From NCBI GenBank assembly GCA_905235685.1, contig CAJOMO010000001.1, forward strand, positions 1 through 63,668: 63,668 nucleotides of DNA, written 5' to 3'. The DNA comes from an uncultured Selenomonadaceae bacterium (GTDB taxonomy: Bacteria > Bacillota > Negativicutes > Selenomonadales > Selenomonadaceae). Under the pieces are notes generated by a model. That model saw nothing but the letters and a program-made list of their open reading frames with translations, was not told where the DNA came from and searched no databases. The number at the start of each line of letters is the position of its first letter. Position 1 is the stretch's first letter. Shown piece by piece: positions 27,579 to 38,246 of this stretch. A program made the position numbers and the translations under genes.

Positions 27579-30500
27579 ATGAAACAAATCACCTACCGAT
27601 TGGAAAAACGCGAAGATTTTTTGAATTTCACCGCCGAAGTCCTTGCAAGCGAAGATTATAAAAACGCCAAGGAAGTTATTTTCAAAGTATTAACGGCGCA
27701 ATTAAAAAACACCGACATTAAAGACTTGCACCGGCGAATGAAAAAACATTTCCCGAACGCTAAAATAGTCGGCGTGTCAATGACAAATTTTGTGGCGCGG
27801 CAAAGCGAAGATACCCGCAGCCCCAGTTGGACGCAACGAATGAAAAAATTTCTGAAAGACTACGTACTAATCAGTTGCTGTTACTTTTATTCGTCGAGCG
27901 TGACGGTAATGGAAGTTGACGCAACGGAAGTGGACGATTTAACCGCAACGTCGCTTGAACTCAATCGCAAATTAAAAAAAATCCCCGACCTTAAAGGCGT
28001 CGAGGTATTTTGCGCGGGCGGCAAAGAACGCATTGCCCCATTTCTGGAATTGTTAACAATCGGATTGGACGAAGTACCATTTTTCGGCGCGGAAGCCGGC
28101 TCCGTCGAAACAAAAAAAATCGCCTGCAAATTTAATCTGGCAGTTAAAGCGCTGTCAAATGAAGGCGTCGGCAGATTCGTTATGGGCAATAATATTCATT
28201 CAGAAGGCGTGGCAATGGTGGCGTACAGCGGCAAAGATTTACACGTCACGGCGGAATATAATTTTGGCTGGAAACCAATTGGCAAGGAAATGACGATAAC
28301 CGAAACGCTCGGAATAAACGGCGTGGCGAAAATTGACGGCGTACCGGCGATTGACATTTACAAAAAATATTTGAACGTTGAGCCCAATGAATTTTTGCTT
28401 TTCAATGTGTTTGATTTTCCATTCGTGGTGAATCGCGGCGGGATATATGCGTCGAGAATTGCAGCGATTTACGACGAACAAGGGCGGCTGTATATGACGG
28501 GCGACGTGCGGCTCGGCGAAAAAATTAGGCTCAGTTTCGGCAATCCGGAAGATATTTTGTCCGAAACGTGGGACACGAGCGAACGGATGAGAATATTCAG
28601 CCCGCAAGCAATATTTGCGTACATATGCGGGGCGCGAACAGTTTTTCTTGACGAAGACGCCGAGCGCGAAATGAAAGATTTTCTGCGAATAAATCCGGAA
28701 GCGGTATATTGTTTCGGCGGCGGCGAAATTTACAGATATCAAGGCAAAGGCGGGCAACTTGCAACGGCGCTTGTGTCCGTTGGAATGCGCGAAGGCGCGG
28801 GCTGTCAATGCGCGCAAAAATTAATTCCTCAATTCGAAAATAATATTCAAAATCCAATGCAGCCTTTGACGAAAAGATTAGCCGCGTTTTTAACTGCAAC
28901 GACTAACGACCTGCGCGAATCGAATGCAAAATTCCGCGAAGCCGCGCTTGCCGCCGAATCCGCCAATAAAGCCAAAAGCGAATTTCTGTCGAATATGAGC
29001 CACGAGATAAGGACGCCGATAAATGCGATTTTGGGAATGAACGAAATGATATTGCGCGAAGCCATTGCTCCGAACATAATTGAATACGCAGAAAATGTTC
29101 GGCTCGCCGGAAATACTTTGCTCGGTATCGTCAATGACATTCTCGATTTTTCAAAAATAGAAGCGGGGAAAATGGAGATTATTCCCGTCGAATATGCGCT
29201 TAGTTCGCTTTTAAATGATTTGGTAAATATGGTGCAGGCGCGCGCAGAGAAAAAGGGGTTGGAATTTCACATACAAGCGGCGCGGAATTTGCCCTGCGAA
29301 TTATTTGGCGACGAAATACGGCTAAAGCAGATTGTGACGAATATTTTAACCAACGCGGTAAAGTACACCGAACACGGCAGCGTGACTTTGACGGTGAATT
29401 TCACGAAAACCGGCGACGATTTGATAAAAATTTATTTCAGCGTGAAGGACACGGGCATAGGGATAAAGCAAGAAGATATTCAAAAATTGTTCAGCGCATT
29501 TGAACGGATTGAGGAGAAACGCAATCGCAGCGTCGAAGGCACGGGCTTAGGAATGAATATAACGCAGCGGCTGTTGAATATGATGGGCAGCAGTTTGAAT
29601 GTCCACAGCGTTTATGGTGAAGGCTCGGAATTTAGCTTTGAATTAGAGCAAAAAGTTATCAATTGGCTTGAATTAGGCGATTTTGAAGAAAATTTCCGGC
29701 ATGCATTGAGCCAGCACAAAAAATATCGCGAAAAATTCACCGCTCCGGACGCGAAAATTTTGGTAGTCGACGATACGGTGATGAATTTAACTGTTGTTAA
29801 AGGTTTGCTGAAACAGACGAAAATACAAATCGACACTGTAGACAGCGGCTACGAATGTTTAAATTTAATTACGAAAAATCATTACGATATAATATTCCTC
29901 GACCACCGAATGCCAGGAATTGACGGTATTGAAACATTGCAGCGGATGCGCGAAATGCACAACAATATAAATCAAGACGTGCCGGTAATATCATTGACGG
30001 CGAATGCGATAAGTGGCGCGCGCAAACAGTACATTGACGCAGGATTTAGCGATTATTTAACGAAACCGATTGACAGCAACAAACTTGAAGAAATGCTGAT
30101 TGAATATCTGCCTCCGAATAAAATAAAAATTCTCGCGCAGGGCGAAAATTCCGACGAAACGGTTGTCGCAGATAAAACTTTGCCGGATTGGCTGAAAAAA
30201 GTTGACGGTTTGAATACGGCGGACGGTATCGCGCATTGCGGCAGCGTCGATTCGTACCTTGACGCGCTGACGGTTTTTGCTCAATCGGTTACCAGCGGCG
30301 CGAAAGAAATTGCCAATTTTTATAAAGTTTCTGATTGGAAAAATTATACAACGAAAGTTCACGCGCTCAAAAGTTCTGCGCGAGTTATCGGCGCAAATGA
30401 ATTAAGCGATAGGGCGCGGCGTTTGGAAGACGCGGGCAATTCCGGCTACATTAACGAGATTTGCGAATCGACTGACGGTATGCTTGAGTTGTACATAAGT

Positions 30501-30758
30501 TTTGCGAATAAACTTGCGCCGCTGATTAAAACTGAAGATGATAATTCGGACAAACCGCTGATTGACTCTGATTCTCTTGCTGAAGCTTACGAAACTTTGA
30601 ATGAAGCTGCCGCCGAATTTGATTTTGACACGGCAATGTTTGTGCTTGAGTCGCTTGAAGATTATCGGATACCCGACGATAAGCGCGAAAATTTTTTGCA
30701 GATAAAAACCGCGGCGTCCAAGCCCGATTGGGAAGAATTAAAACGTCTGCTCGCTTAA
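27579..30758 (+). CDS. FIST-domain hybrid histidine kinase with REC and HPt
   Basis: A 1059-residue cytosolic hybrid kinase. FIST N and C sensor domains occupy about residues 20-380, a short coiled segment follows, then HisKA with H475 (SNMSHEIRTPINAILG), an HATPase domain (ILTNAVKYTEHG, DTGIGI, GTGLGMNI), a receiver with D775 (IIFLDHRMPG), and an HPt domain with H928 (KVHALKSSARVIG). All phosphorelay sites are intact. FIST is a small-ligand sensor domain, possibly for amino-acid-like ligands. There is no transmembrane segment. ATG 27579 begins MKQITYRL; the frame is open further upstream but starts inside the promoter. Confidence 0.93.
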   Translation: MKQITYRLEKREDFLNFTAEVLASEDYKNAKEVIFKVLTAQLKNTDIKDLHRRMKKHFPNAKIVGVSMTNFVARQSEDTRSPSWTQRMKKFLKDYVLISCCYFYSSSVTVMEVDATEVDDLTATSLELNRKLKKIPDLKGVEVFCAGGKERIAPFLELLTIGLDEVPFFGAEAGSVETKKIACKFNLAVKALSNEGVGRFVMGNNIHSEGVAMVAYSGKDLHVTAEYNFGWKPIGKEMTITETLGINGVAKIDGVPAIDIYKKYLNVEPNEFLLFNVFDFPFVVNRGGIYASRIAAIYDEQGRLYMTGDVRLGEKIRLSFGNPEDILSETWDTSERMRIFSPQAIFAYICGARTVFLDEDAEREMKDFLRINPEAVYCFGGGEIYRYQGKGGQLATALVSVGMREGAGCQCAQKLIPQFENNIQNPMQPLTKRLAAFLTATTNDLRESNAKFREAALAAESANKAKSEFLSNMSHEIRTPINAILGMNEMILREAIAPNIIEYAENVRLAGNTLLGIVNDILDFSKIEAGKMEIIPVEYALSSLLNDLVNMVQARAEKKGLEFHIQAARNLPCELFGDEIRLKQIVTNILTNAVKYTEHGSVTLTVNFTKTGDDLIKIYFSVKDTGIGIKQEDIQKLFSAFERIEEKRNRSVEGTGLGMNITQRLLNMMGSSLNVHSVYGEGSEFSFELEQKVINWLELGDFEENFRHALSQHKKYREKFTAPDAKILVVDDTVMNLTVVKGLLKQTKIQIDTVDSGYECLNLITKNHYDIIFLDHRMPGIDGIETLQRMREMHNNINQDVPVISLTANAISGARKQYIDAGFSDYLTKPIDSNKLEEMLIEYLPPNKIKILAQGENSDETVVADKTLPDWLKKVDGLNTADGIAHCGSVDSYLDALTVFAQSVTSGAKEIANFYKVSDWKNYTTKVHALKSSARVIGANELSDRARRLEDAGNSGYINEICESTDGMLELYISFANKLAPLIKTEDDNSDKPLIDSDSLAEAYETLNEAAAEFDFDTAMFVLESLEDYRIPDDKRENFLQIKTAASKPDWEELKRLLA

Positions 30759-30783
30759 AAAAATTTTTTGGAGTGATAATTAA

Positions 30784-31605
30784 ATGGCTGAAAAAATCTG
30801 GAAGAGTCTTACAATGGAAGTCAACGGCGTCGCGCAGGAAGTCAAATTCACTACCGCGGCGATTGATAAAGTTTTCAAGCCGTTTCTTACAAAATTGACC
30901 GAATTGCAGGGGCTTATGGACAGAAAAGTTGTGGCGTTCATTGCCGCGCCGCCCGCCACCGGCAAAACCACGCTCGCGCAGTTCCTCGAAAAACTCAGCC
31001 GCGAAGAAATTATGTTGACGAATGTTCGCGCGCTCAGTATGGACGGCTTCCATTACCCCGCCGAATTTCTCAAGGCGAATAAAATTCTGCACGACGGCAA
31101 GGAAATTTTGCTCAATGACATCAAGGGCGCGCCTGAAACTTTCGACGTTGACACTTTGCAGATAAAACTGCGCGAAGTTCGGCAGGAGGGCACGGATTGG
31201 AATATTTACGACCGAAATATCCACGACGTGATTGAAAACGCCTTCAGCGTCGAAGATGATATCGTGCTGCTTGAAGGAAATTATTTGCTGTTGGAAGAGC
31301 CGCGCTGGACGAATATTCGCGTGTTGGCGGATTACACGGTTTTTATCAAGGCTGACCCCACGATGTTGAAAGATCGGCTGATTAGTCGGAAAATCCGCGG
31401 CGGTTTGACGTCGGAGGCGGCGGCGAATTTTTATCTGAACAGCGACAGCCGAAATGTTGAGCGGGTGCTGAAAAATTCTGCGCGCGGCAATGAGACTTGG
31501 CAACTGCAAAGCGACGGCGATTTTATCAAGATTGGCGATATGGACGAAGATTTTGACGAAGTGATTTTCGACGAAACAATTTTGGAAGATGAGGCGGACA
31601 GTTAA
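30784..31605 (+). CDS. P-loop kinase of the uridine kinase/PRK-like superfamily
   Basis: A 273-residue protein with Walker A AAPPATGKTTLA near residue 58, then LSMDGFHYPAEFL (the DGFHY-type substrate loop) and LLEGNYLLLEEPRWTNI, all typical of PRK/uridine-kinase-like small-molecule kinases. The substrate is not determinable from sequence. It overlaps pduX by 17 bp and may be coexpressed with the cobalamin genes. GGAGTGA precedes the ATG. Confidence 0.75.
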   Translation: MAEKIWKSLTMEVNGVAQEVKFTTAAIDKVFKPFLTKLTELQGLMDRKVVAFIAAPPATGKTTLAQFLEKLSREEIMLTNVRALSMDGFHYPAEFLKANKILHDGKEILLNDIKGAPETFDVDTLQIKLREVRQEGTDWNIYDRNIHDVIENAFSVEDDIVLLEGNYLLLEEPRWTNIRVLADYTVFIKADPTMLKDRLISRKIRGGLTSEAAANFYLNSDSRNVERVLKNSARGNETWQLQSDGDFIKIGDMDEDFDEVIFDETILEDEADS

Positions 31606-32365
31606 AGTCCCGGGTTCGTGCGGCGAATTTGTACAAGGATTTTTCCGCGGCGCGCCGATTTTAATAACCTGCCCGATAGAAAAATTTTCCGCGGTGACAA
31701 TCTCGGACGAATTTAACGGCGTGGCGGGTTTGGGCGAAAAATCTTTATCGCTGTTGAAAAAGTTGCATTTGCCGAAAAATTTGGGCGTGCGATTGACAAC
31801 GGAATTGCCGCGCGGAAAAGGTATGGCGTCAAGTTCGGCGGATTTGGCGGCGTTGGCTAAGGCGGCGAATTTTAATTTATCGGCTGAAAAAATTTCTGAA
31901 ATGGCGGCGGCGATTGAGCCAACTGATGGAACTTTTTTTCGCGGCGTCGTAGCGATGAATCCGGTTACCGGCAAGCTGATTAAAAATATTCGCGTGGCGG
32001 AAAAATATCCTGTGGCGATTTTCGATTACGGCGGCGAAATTGACACCCTCAAATTTAATCGCCGCAGTAATTTTCAAATCCTGCGCCTTGACGATACTTT
32101 GAATCTTGAGTTGGTTGAAAAATCGGCGCTGGCTAATCAAGAAATTTTGTACAAGCCGAATCTGCGCGAAATAATTTCCTTTGCAAAAAAAATCGGCGCG
32201 GTTACGGTGAACGCGGCTCATTCCGGAACGGTCATTGGGATTTTTTTTCACGCCGACGATTCGAACATTGACGCGAAAATTGCCGAAATTGCGGCGCGCT
32301 TTGACTTTATTAAATTTATGACGAAAACCAGGCTGATTGACGGAGGCTTTTATGCAGAAATTTGA
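31589..32365 (+). CDS. pduX: GHMP kinase, probable L-threonine kinase PduX
   Basis: A 258-residue GHMP kinase. VKVPGSCGEFVQGFFRGAP near the start and LPRGKGMASSSADLAAL (phosphate-binding motif) at 65-85 are as in PduX, which phosphorylates L-threonine for the aminopropanol arm of cobalamin. The overlapping cobD and cobC genes strongly support this role. Confidence 0.88.
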   Translation: MRRTVKVPGSCGEFVQGFFRGAPILITCPIEKFSAVTISDEFNGVAGLGEKSLSLLKKLHLPKNLGVRLTTELPRGKGMASSSADLAALAKAANFNLSAEKISEMAAAIEPTDGTFFRGVVAMNPVTGKLIKNIRVAEKYPVAIFDYGGEIDTLKFNRRSNFQILRLDDTLNLELVEKSALANQEILYKPNLREIISFAKKIGAVTVNAAHSGTVIGIFFHADDSNIDAKIAEIAARFDFIKFMTKTRLIDGGFYAEI

Positions 32366-33377
32366 ACACGGCGGGCAAATTTACAACGCGGACGGGACGG
32401 CGGGCGATTGGCTCGACTTCAGCGCGAATATCAATCCGCTGGGCTTGTCGGCGAAAATTCGTCAAACTTTGCTTGAAAATATCGGCGGCGTGGTGAATTA
32501 CCCCGACCCGAACGCAACCGAATTGACAAATGCGATTTCGTCACGCTACAAAATTCAGCCGGAAAATTTGATTCTGCTGAATGGCGCGGCGGAATTTTTT
32601 TATTTGTACTTGAATGTCAAGCGCCCGCGAAAAATTTTAATACCGGTGCCGAGTTTTTCCGAATACGAACGGGCGGCGCGCGCAGTCAACGCCGAAGTCG
32701 AATTTTTTTACACGCACGCGGCGGAGAATTTTAAAATCGACGCAAAAAAATTACTCGCGCAGGACGCGGATTGTTTGATAATCGGACGCCCGCAAAATCC
32801 AACCGGCGCGCTAATTTCACTCGACGAAATAAAACTTTTGGCGGGAAAATTTGACGTGCTGATTGACGAATCCTTCATAGATTTTTTGACGGCAGACTCG
32901 GCGCGGCGGCTGGTTTCGGAAAAAATATCGGTCGTGCAGTCGTTGACGAAAATATTTGCATTGCCAGGGCTGCGATTGGGCTTCGCGGTGGCGGATAAAA
33001 ATTTGGCAGCGAAATTAAACTTGTCAAAAGACGTGTGGAATGTAAACTTCCTCGCGCAGAAAGCGGGCGTGGCGGCGCTGTCGGACGAAAATTTTTTGCG
33101 GGAAACGCGGGCGTGGCTGGCGGTCGAGCAAAAATTTTTTGTAGAGCGGCTGAGAAATTTGGGCGTCGAAGTTTTCAAATCGGCGGCAAATTTCGTACTG
33201 ATAAAATTGGATTCGCAGGAAACGGCGGCGCGTGTTTTGAAAAATTTGCGGCGGGAAAAAATTTTAGTGAGGAACTGCGCGAATTTTGCAGGATTGGACG
33301 GGCGCTTTTTGAGATTGGCGATAAGGACGCGGGCGGAAAATTTAAAAATATTGGCGGCGTTGGAGGCGATTTTATGA
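32352..33377 (+). CDS. cobD: L-threonine-O-3-phosphate decarboxylase CobD
   Basis: A 341-residue PLP-dependent enzyme of the histidinol-phosphate aminotransferase fold; it makes (R)-1-amino-2-propanol phosphate for the nucleotide loop. N-terminus FEHGGQIY and LDFSANINPLG are diagnostic. IGRPQNPTGALIS is the cofactor-contacting loop, and VQSLTKIFALPGLRLGF carries the PLP lysine. GGAGGC is 7 nt before ATG 32352, which lies inside the end of pduX. A 4-bp overlap with cobC follows. Confidence 0.95.
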   Translation: MQKFEHGGQIYNADGTAGDWLDFSANINPLGLSAKIRQTLLENIGGVVNYPDPNATELTNAISSRYKIQPENLILLNGAAEFFYLYLNVKRPRKILIPVPSFSEYERAARAVNAEVEFFYTHAAENFKIDAKKLLAQDADCLIIGRPQNPTGALISLDEIKLLAGKFDVLIDESFIDFLTADSARRLVSEKISVVQSLTKIFALPGLRLGFAVADKNLAAKLNLSKDVWNVNFLAQKAGVAALSDENFLRETRAWLAVEQKFFVERLRNLGVEVFKSAANFVLIKLDSQETAARVLKNLRREKILVRNCANFAGLDGRFLRLAIRTRAENLKILAALEAIL

Positions 33378-33979
33378 AGATAATGTTGGTGCGGCACGGC
33401 AAAACGGCTTGGAATGGCACGGGCAAGATACAGGGGCATTCGGATACCGCGCTTGATGAAATTGGAATTGAGCAGGCAAAACTTTTGGCGGCGCATTGTC
33501 CGTTTGAAAAAGTTGACGCGGTTTATTCAAGCGATTTGATTCGGGCAAAGACGACGGCGGAGATTTTGGCTGAAAAATTTAATTTGCCGGTGCAAACGAT
33601 GTTGGAGCTGCGCGAAGTGAATTTTGGGGATTGGGAAGGACGAACTTTCAGCGAATTGGAAAAATCCGAGCCGGAGAATGTTGAAAAATTTTTTCGCAAG
33701 CCGGACGAACTGAAAATCAGCAACGCGGAAACATTTTTTGAGGCGCAGGAGCGGGCGATGACTGGATTGAAAAAAATAATCGCCGCGCACCAACCCGACG
33801 CTCAAATAATCGTGGTGGCACACGGCGCAATTACGCGCGCTATTCTTTGTTCAGTTTTAGAAATACCGATTCGCAAAATGTGGGCGCTGAGCCAATTTAA
33901 CACGGCGGTAAATATTTTGCGCTGTGACGACGGCTACTTTACGGTCGAACTGATAAACAGCACTGCCCATTTACAATAA
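33374..33979 (+). CDS. cobC: Alpha-ribazole phosphatase CobC
   Basis: A 201-residue histidine phosphatase: LVRHGKTAWN (catalytic His), SSDLIRAKTTAEI, ELREVNFGDWEGRTF and VAHGAITRAI (second His). In cobalamin clusters this family removes the phosphate from alpha-ribazole-5'-phosphate. ATG at 33374 overlaps the cobD stop (ATGA). A longer frame beginning upstream is an artefact of the cobD sequence in another frame. Confidence 0.92.
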   Translation: MKIMLVRHGKTAWNGTGKIQGHSDTALDEIGIEQAKLLAAHCPFEKVDAVYSSDLIRAKTTAEILAEKFNLPVQTMLELREVNFGDWEGRTFSELEKSEPENVEKFFRKPDELKISNAETFFEAQERAMTGLKKIIAAHQPDAQIIVVAHGAITRAILCSVLEIPIRKMWALSQFNTAVNILRCDDGYFTVELINSTAHLQ

Positions 33980-33987
33980 CCAAAACT

Positions 33988-34097
33988 AAAAGAGCGCCCA
34001 AGGACGGGCGCTCCCGCGGCGCGCTTGTCACGTGATGTGACAATCCGCGCCGCCCTTTTCTTTGCCAGCGTTTCTTTTCGAGAAAAGAAATGCTGAT
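33988..34097 (-). repeat. Structured repeat element, copy 1 (includes infB terminator)
   Basis: On the minus strand: TTTCTTTTC-TC-GAAAAGAAA hairpin, then a hairpin with outer GCGGCGCG/CGCGCCGC and inner TTGTCAC/GTGACAA stems, then GAGCGCCC-GTCCTT-GGGCGCTC followed by TTTT, which is a good terminator for the infB operon. Lies between the convergent cobC and infB genes. Other copies are at 57118 and 59091. Confidence 0.85.
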
Positions 34098-34100
34098 ACA

Positions 34101-36704
34101 TTAATCATTAATCGAAGTTTCAATTTCTTCCATGGTGTACGCCTCGATAATATCGCCTTCCTTGAAATCGCGATAATCGACGAGCGAAATCCCGCATTCA
34201 TAACCCGCGGCAACTTCTTTGACTTCGTCTTTGAAACGCCGCAATGAATCTATCGTACCGTCAAAAATCTCAACGTGGTCGCGCAAAAGTCTAACTTTGG
34301 AATTGTTATAAATTTTCCCTTCAAGAACGTACGAGCCGGCAACCAACGCCTTTGAAAATTTCATAACCTTGCGAATCTCAACGCGTCCTTGAATAACTTC
34401 CTTGAACTTCGGAGCAAGCATACCGCTCATAGCCGCCTTGACATCGCCAATAGCATCGTAAATGACGCGGTACGTGCGAATATCAATGTGTTCACTGTCA
34501 GCCACGCGCCGCGCGTTGTTATCCGGACGAACATTAAACGCGATAATCAACGCATTAGCTGCCGCCGCCAGCATAATATCAGACTCATTAACCGCGCCAA
34601 CGCCCGAGTGCACAATCTTAACATGAACTTCATCGCTTTTTTCGTTAAGAGCTAAAAGCGAGCCGGACAGCGCCTCAATCGAGCCTTGCACGTCAGCTTT
34701 AACAACGATATTCAAATCCTTAATCGTACCGGCTTTAATCTGGTTAAATAAATCGTCAAGCGAAACTTTTTTAGATTTGATAAGCTCCGTGCGTTGAATG
34801 GCTAATCTATGTTCGGCGATTGACTTAGCAGTCTTTTCGTCAAGAGCGGCAAGAATATCGCCCGCCGCCGGAACGTCATTAAGCCCTAAAACTTCGACAG
34901 GAACGCTGGGACCGGCTTTTTTAACATTATCGCCGCGGTCGTTAATCATGGCGCGAACTCTGCCAAAAGTCGTACCGGCAACAATGTGGTCGCCAATTCG
35001 CAACGTACCTTTTTGAACAAGAACAGTCGCCACAGGACCGCGCCCTTTGTCAAGCTGCGCCTCAATGATAACGCCCCGCGCGTCCCGATTGGGATTCGCC
35101 TTCAATTCCTGCATATCCGCAACCAGCAAAATCATTTCCAGCAAAAGATTAATATTCAGCTTCTTTTTAGCGGAAACTTCAACCATAACCGTATTGCCGC
35201 CGTAATCGTCCGAAACCAGCTCGTATTCCATAAGCTCCTGCTTAACCTTCATAGGATTCGCGCCCGGTTTGTCGATTTTGTTAATGGCAACGATAATGGG
35301 AACATTCGCCGCCTTCGCGTGATTAATCGCCTCGATAGTTTGCGGCATAACGCCGTCGTCCGCCGCCACAACCAAAACCGCAACGTCGGTAACCTGTGCG
35401 CCGCGCGCTCTCATTGCAGTAAAAGCCTCGTGCCCCGGCGTGTCAAGAAATACAATTTTTCGCTCATTGCACATAACTTGATACGCGCCGATATGTTGAG
35501 TGATACCGCCGGCTTCCGTCGACGTTACCGAAGATTGACGAATCGCATCCAAAAGTGAAGTTTTGCCGTGATCGACGTGTCCCATGACAGTTACAACCGG
35601 CGGACGCGGTTTCAAAGATTTTGGGTCGTCCTCAATTTCCGGTATCAAAGTCGGGTCGACTTCCGGCGGCAGAGCTTCAGCCGTTACGCCAAATTCGGAG
35701 GCAACCAGAGCCGCTGTGTCAAAGTCAATTTCCTGGTTAATGCTCGCCATAACGCCCATTGTCATTAATTTTTTGATAATCTCGGACGCCGTGTAACTCA
35801 TTTTGCTTGCCAAATCTTTAACGGCAATGCTGTCGCCGATTTTGATATGAGTTGGACGGGCAATTTCAACTTTGTGAACGGGAGCGGGCTGTGGGCGAGA
35901 TTTCTTTTTGGGGCGCGGCAAACGCGTAGTCGGCGCTTGAATTTGAGTTTGAGCCTGCTGCTGACTTTTCGCAACGTTGGCGGCGTTTTTATTTTTGCGG
36001 TTACGATTGCGATTTTGAGTACGCCCGCCATCTTCACGGCTGCTGTCGCGATTTTTGCGTTCGGTACGGTCGCCGTGGTCCGGACGTTCGGGACGACTTT
36101 CGCCGCGCTCAATTTTAGCGTCAACGCGCTCGGTACGTTCGCCGCGATTTTCACGAATTGGACGCTCGCCGCGGTTTTCGTCGCGATTTGGACGCTCCGG
36201 CTTATCGAAGCGCTCACGCCGATTTTCGCGCTGTTTAGGTTTATCGTCCGGTTTCTGCGCGACTTCGGAATTTGGCTTAGGCTCGGATTTTAAAGCGGGC
36301 TTTTCAACTTTCGGCGCAGGTTTAATTTCCGACTTCGGCGCAGATTTAGCCGCCGGTTTGGATTTAATTTCCGGCTTGTCAACGGGCTTATTCGGCTTAG
36401 CCTCGGATTTGGGCTTAGCTTGTTTGGGCGCGGGCTTAGGCGCTGCAGGTTTTTCTTCCGGCTTAGATTCGGGCGGAGTTTCCGATTTAATTTCCGGCTT
36501 GACTTCGGCGGGAGTTTCCGCAACCGGTTTGCGCCGCGCAAAATTTTCCTTCAAAACTGAATAAGCCTCTTCGCCAACCGCGCTGAAACGATTAGCCACC
36601 TTAATTTTGTGTTTCCTTAAAAAATCGATAAGCGACTGGCTTTCCTGGTTAAATTCCTTCGCCAGCTCAAAGATTCGATACTTTGGAGTTTTTGGTTTCG
36701 ACAT
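34101..36704 (-). CDS. infB: Translation initiation factor IF-2
   Basis: An 867-residue IF-2. Residues 1-60 form an IF2_N domain ([14 protein letters not shown]). About residues 65-290 are low-complexity Lys/Pro/Glu then Arg/Asp/Asn-rich sequence. The G domain has [23 protein letters not shown] and NKID, followed by domains II-IV with a normal C-terminus. GGGGGTGG precedes the ATG. Last gene of the rimP-nusA-ylxR-infB operon; no rbfA follows. Confidence 0.98.
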   Translation of the reverse strand: MSKPKTPKYRIFELAKEFNQESQSLIDFLRKHKIKVANRFSAVGEEAYSVLKENFARRKPVAETPAEVKPEIKSETPPESKPEEKPAAPKPAPKQAKPKSEAKPNKPVDKPEIKSKPAAKSAPKSEIKPAPKVEKPALKSEPKPNSEVAQKPDDKPKQRENRRERFDKPERPNRDENRGERPIRENRGERTERVDAKIERGESRPERPDHGDRTERKNRDSSREDGGRTQNRNRNRKNKNAANVAKSQQQAQTQIQAPTTRLPRPKKKSRPQPAPVHKVEIARPTHIKIGDSIAVKDLASKMSYTASEIIKKLMTMGVMASINQEIDFDTAALVASEFGVTAEALPPEVDPTLIPEIEDDPKSLKPRPPVVTVMGHVDHGKTSLLDAIRQSSVTSTEAGGITQHIGAYQVMCNERKIVFLDTPGHEAFTAMRARGAQVTDVAVLVVAADDGVMPQTIEAINHAKAANVPIIVAINKIDKPGANPMKVKQELMEYELVSDDYGGNTVMVEVSAKKKLNINLLLEMILLVADMQELKANPNRDARGVIIEAQLDKGRGPVATVLVQKGTLRIGDHIVAGTTFGRVRAMINDRGDNVKKAGPSVPVEVLGLNDVPAAGDILAALDEKTAKSIAEHRLAIQRTELIKSKKVSLDDLFNQIKAGTIKDLNIVVKADVQGSIEALSGSLLALNEKSDEVHVKIVHSGVGAVNESDIMLAAAANALIIAFNVRPDNNARRVADSEHIDIRTYRVIYDAIGDVKAAMSGMLAPKFKEVIQGRVEIRKVMKFSKALVAGSYVLEGKIYNNSKVRLLRDHVEIFDGTIDSLRRFKDEVKEVAAGYECGISLVDYRDFKEGDIIEAYTMEEIETSIND

Positions 36705-36758
36705 AGAGCCACCCCCGCGAATTTTTAAATTTGTGCTTGCATTATATTTGTCTCCTTT

Positions 36759-37019
36759 TCAGAAGGTTAAAGAATTGAAATTGTCCACCGCCCCACAAAT
36801 TTCGTCGTAAATTTCAGCAGGAACTTTTGTTTTGAAAGATTTATCCAATTTGCGGCGTTTGAGATTTTCGTCCGCGCATTTTTTGGATTTGCAAATGTAA
36901 GCGCCGCGCCCTTGAGCCTTGCCGGTAAAATCCAGCGCAAATTTGCCGTCCGCCGTCTTTACAACGCGCAGAAATTCAGATTTGTGCTTGACTTCGCGGC
37001 AATTCACGCAGCGGCGCAT
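36759..37019 (-). CDS. ylxR: YlxR family RNA-binding protein
   Basis: An 86-residue YlxR (DUF448) protein: MRRCVNCREVKHKSEFLRVVK at the start and GRGAYICKSKKCADENLKR in the middle, both family signatures. The real start is ATG 37019, 10 nt after the nusA stop; longer starts lie in the nusA C-terminal repeat. A YlxQ (L7Ae-like) gene often follows but is absent here: infB starts 54 bp further on. Confidence 0.92.
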   Translation of the reverse strand: MRRCVNCREVKHKSEFLRVVKTADGKFALDFTGKAQGRGAYICKSKKCADENLKRRKLDKSFKTKVPAEIYDEICGAVDNFNSLTF

Positions 37020-37029
37020 TTCGATTTGC

Positions 37030-38232
37030 TTAAGCTTGCGGCTGTGCATTTTGCTGCCCGCCTTGATTCTGCTGCCCGGGTTTTTTCTTTTTGTGCTTCT
37101 TCTTCTTTTTGGGGCGATCCTCAATGAGGTTGACGACGCGCATATCTTCCGGCAAAACTTCATCCTTAGCCTGCATTTTGCTTTTAATGTCGATTTTCCA
37201 ACCGGTAATTTTGGCGGCGAGGCGCGCATTTTGCCCTTCCTTGCCGATAGCCAAACTTAGCTGATTATTCGGAACAACTACGCGCGAAACTTTTTCGTAT
37301 TCGTTGACGGCAACGCGCATAACTTTAGCCGGACTGAGCGCATTGGCAATGAACAGCGCCGGATCTGCGTCCCACTTCACAATGTCAATTTTTTCTTCGC
37401 CGAGTTCTTTTGTAACAGCCTGCGCCCGAACGCCATGCTCGCCAAGGCAAGTACCAACCGCGTCGATATTTTCATCATTTGAAAAAACAGCGATTTTGGA
37501 ACGATTCCCCGCCTCGCGCGCAACCGCTTTAATCGTGATAATTCCCTCTTGAATTTCGGGAACTTCAATTTCCAAAAGACGTTTTAAGAGCGCGGGGTGA
37601 GTCCTTGACAAATAAACTTGCGGACCTTTGCCCATTTTGCGAACTTCAGCAACATAAGCGCGGACTCTGTCGCCGATTTGAAACCTATCCGTGTAAATTT
37701 GTTCAACCGGAACTAAAATCGCCTCGGTTTTGCCAATATCGACAATGACGTTGCCGTCTTCAATGCGCGTAACCGTGCCCGTAACAATATCGTTTTCGCT
37801 GTTTGTAAATTCGTCGTAAACAACGCCGCGCTCCGCCTCGCGAATTTTTTGCATAACGAATTGTTTAGCCGCCTGCGCCGCAATTCGCCCAAAATTATTC
37901 GGCGGCACTTCATTTCGTACGACGTCGCCAATTTCATATTTCGGGTCAATAGACCGCGCCTCCTCAAGCGAAATTTCCCGATTCGGATTTGTCACTTCCT
38001 CAACCACGTCGCGCAGTTCGTAAACGTGGAAAATGCCGTTGTCCCTGTCCAAATCCACAATGACTTTCTTATCGGCGTTGGCAGTCTTTTTGCACGCGAA
38101 AATCAGCGCAGATTCTATCGCGTCAAAAAGCGTGTCCTGGTTAATTTCCTTTTCGGCGCATAAATCCTTCAACGCGTCAATCAGCAAAATCTCATTGCCC
38201 GCCTTTTTTTTCCTAACAGCCAAGTTATCCAT
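37030..38232 (-). CDS. nusA: Transcription termination/antitermination protein NusA
   Basis: A 400-residue NusA: N-terminal RNAP-binding domain, an S1 domain near residues 150-215 ([19 protein letters not shown]) and two KH domains ([15 protein letters not shown] and [19 protein letters not shown]), ending in a lysine-rich, then Gln/Asn-rich tail after residue 370 that has no domain. The length is usual for the Firmicute form without acidic repeats. It lies 14 bp after rimP. Confidence 0.97.
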   Translation of the reverse strand: MDNLAVRKKKAGNEILLIDALKDLCAEKEINQDTLFDAIESALIFACKKTANADKKVIVDLDRDNGIFHVYELRDVVEEVTNPNREISLEEARSIDPKYEIGDVVRNEVPPNNFGRIAAQAAKQFVMQKIREAERGVVYDEFTNSENDIVTGTVTRIEDGNVIVDIGKTEAILVPVEQIYTDRFQIGDRVRAYVAEVRKMGKGPQVYLSRTHPALLKRLLEIEVPEIQEGIITIKAVAREAGNRSKIAVFSNDENIDAVGTCLGEHGVRAQAVTKELGEEKIDIVKWDADPALFIANALSPAKVMRVAVNEYEKVSRVVVPNNQLSLAIGKEGQNARLAAKITGWKIDIKSKMQAKDEVLPEDMRVVNLIEDRPKKKKKHKKKKPGQQNQGGQQNAQPQA

Positions 38233-38246
38233 CCTCTCAAAAATTT

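Noticed and set aside
30526..31974. 482-codon open frame antisense to the hybrid kinase end, the P-loop kinase and pduX
   Set aside because: It spans the ends of three well-supported plus-strand genes and shows no domain; a shadow frame.
33035..33373. N-terminal extension of the cobC frame
   Set aside because: Glycine- and arginine-rich translation of cobD in another frame; the histidine phosphatase fold starts exactly at ATG 33374.
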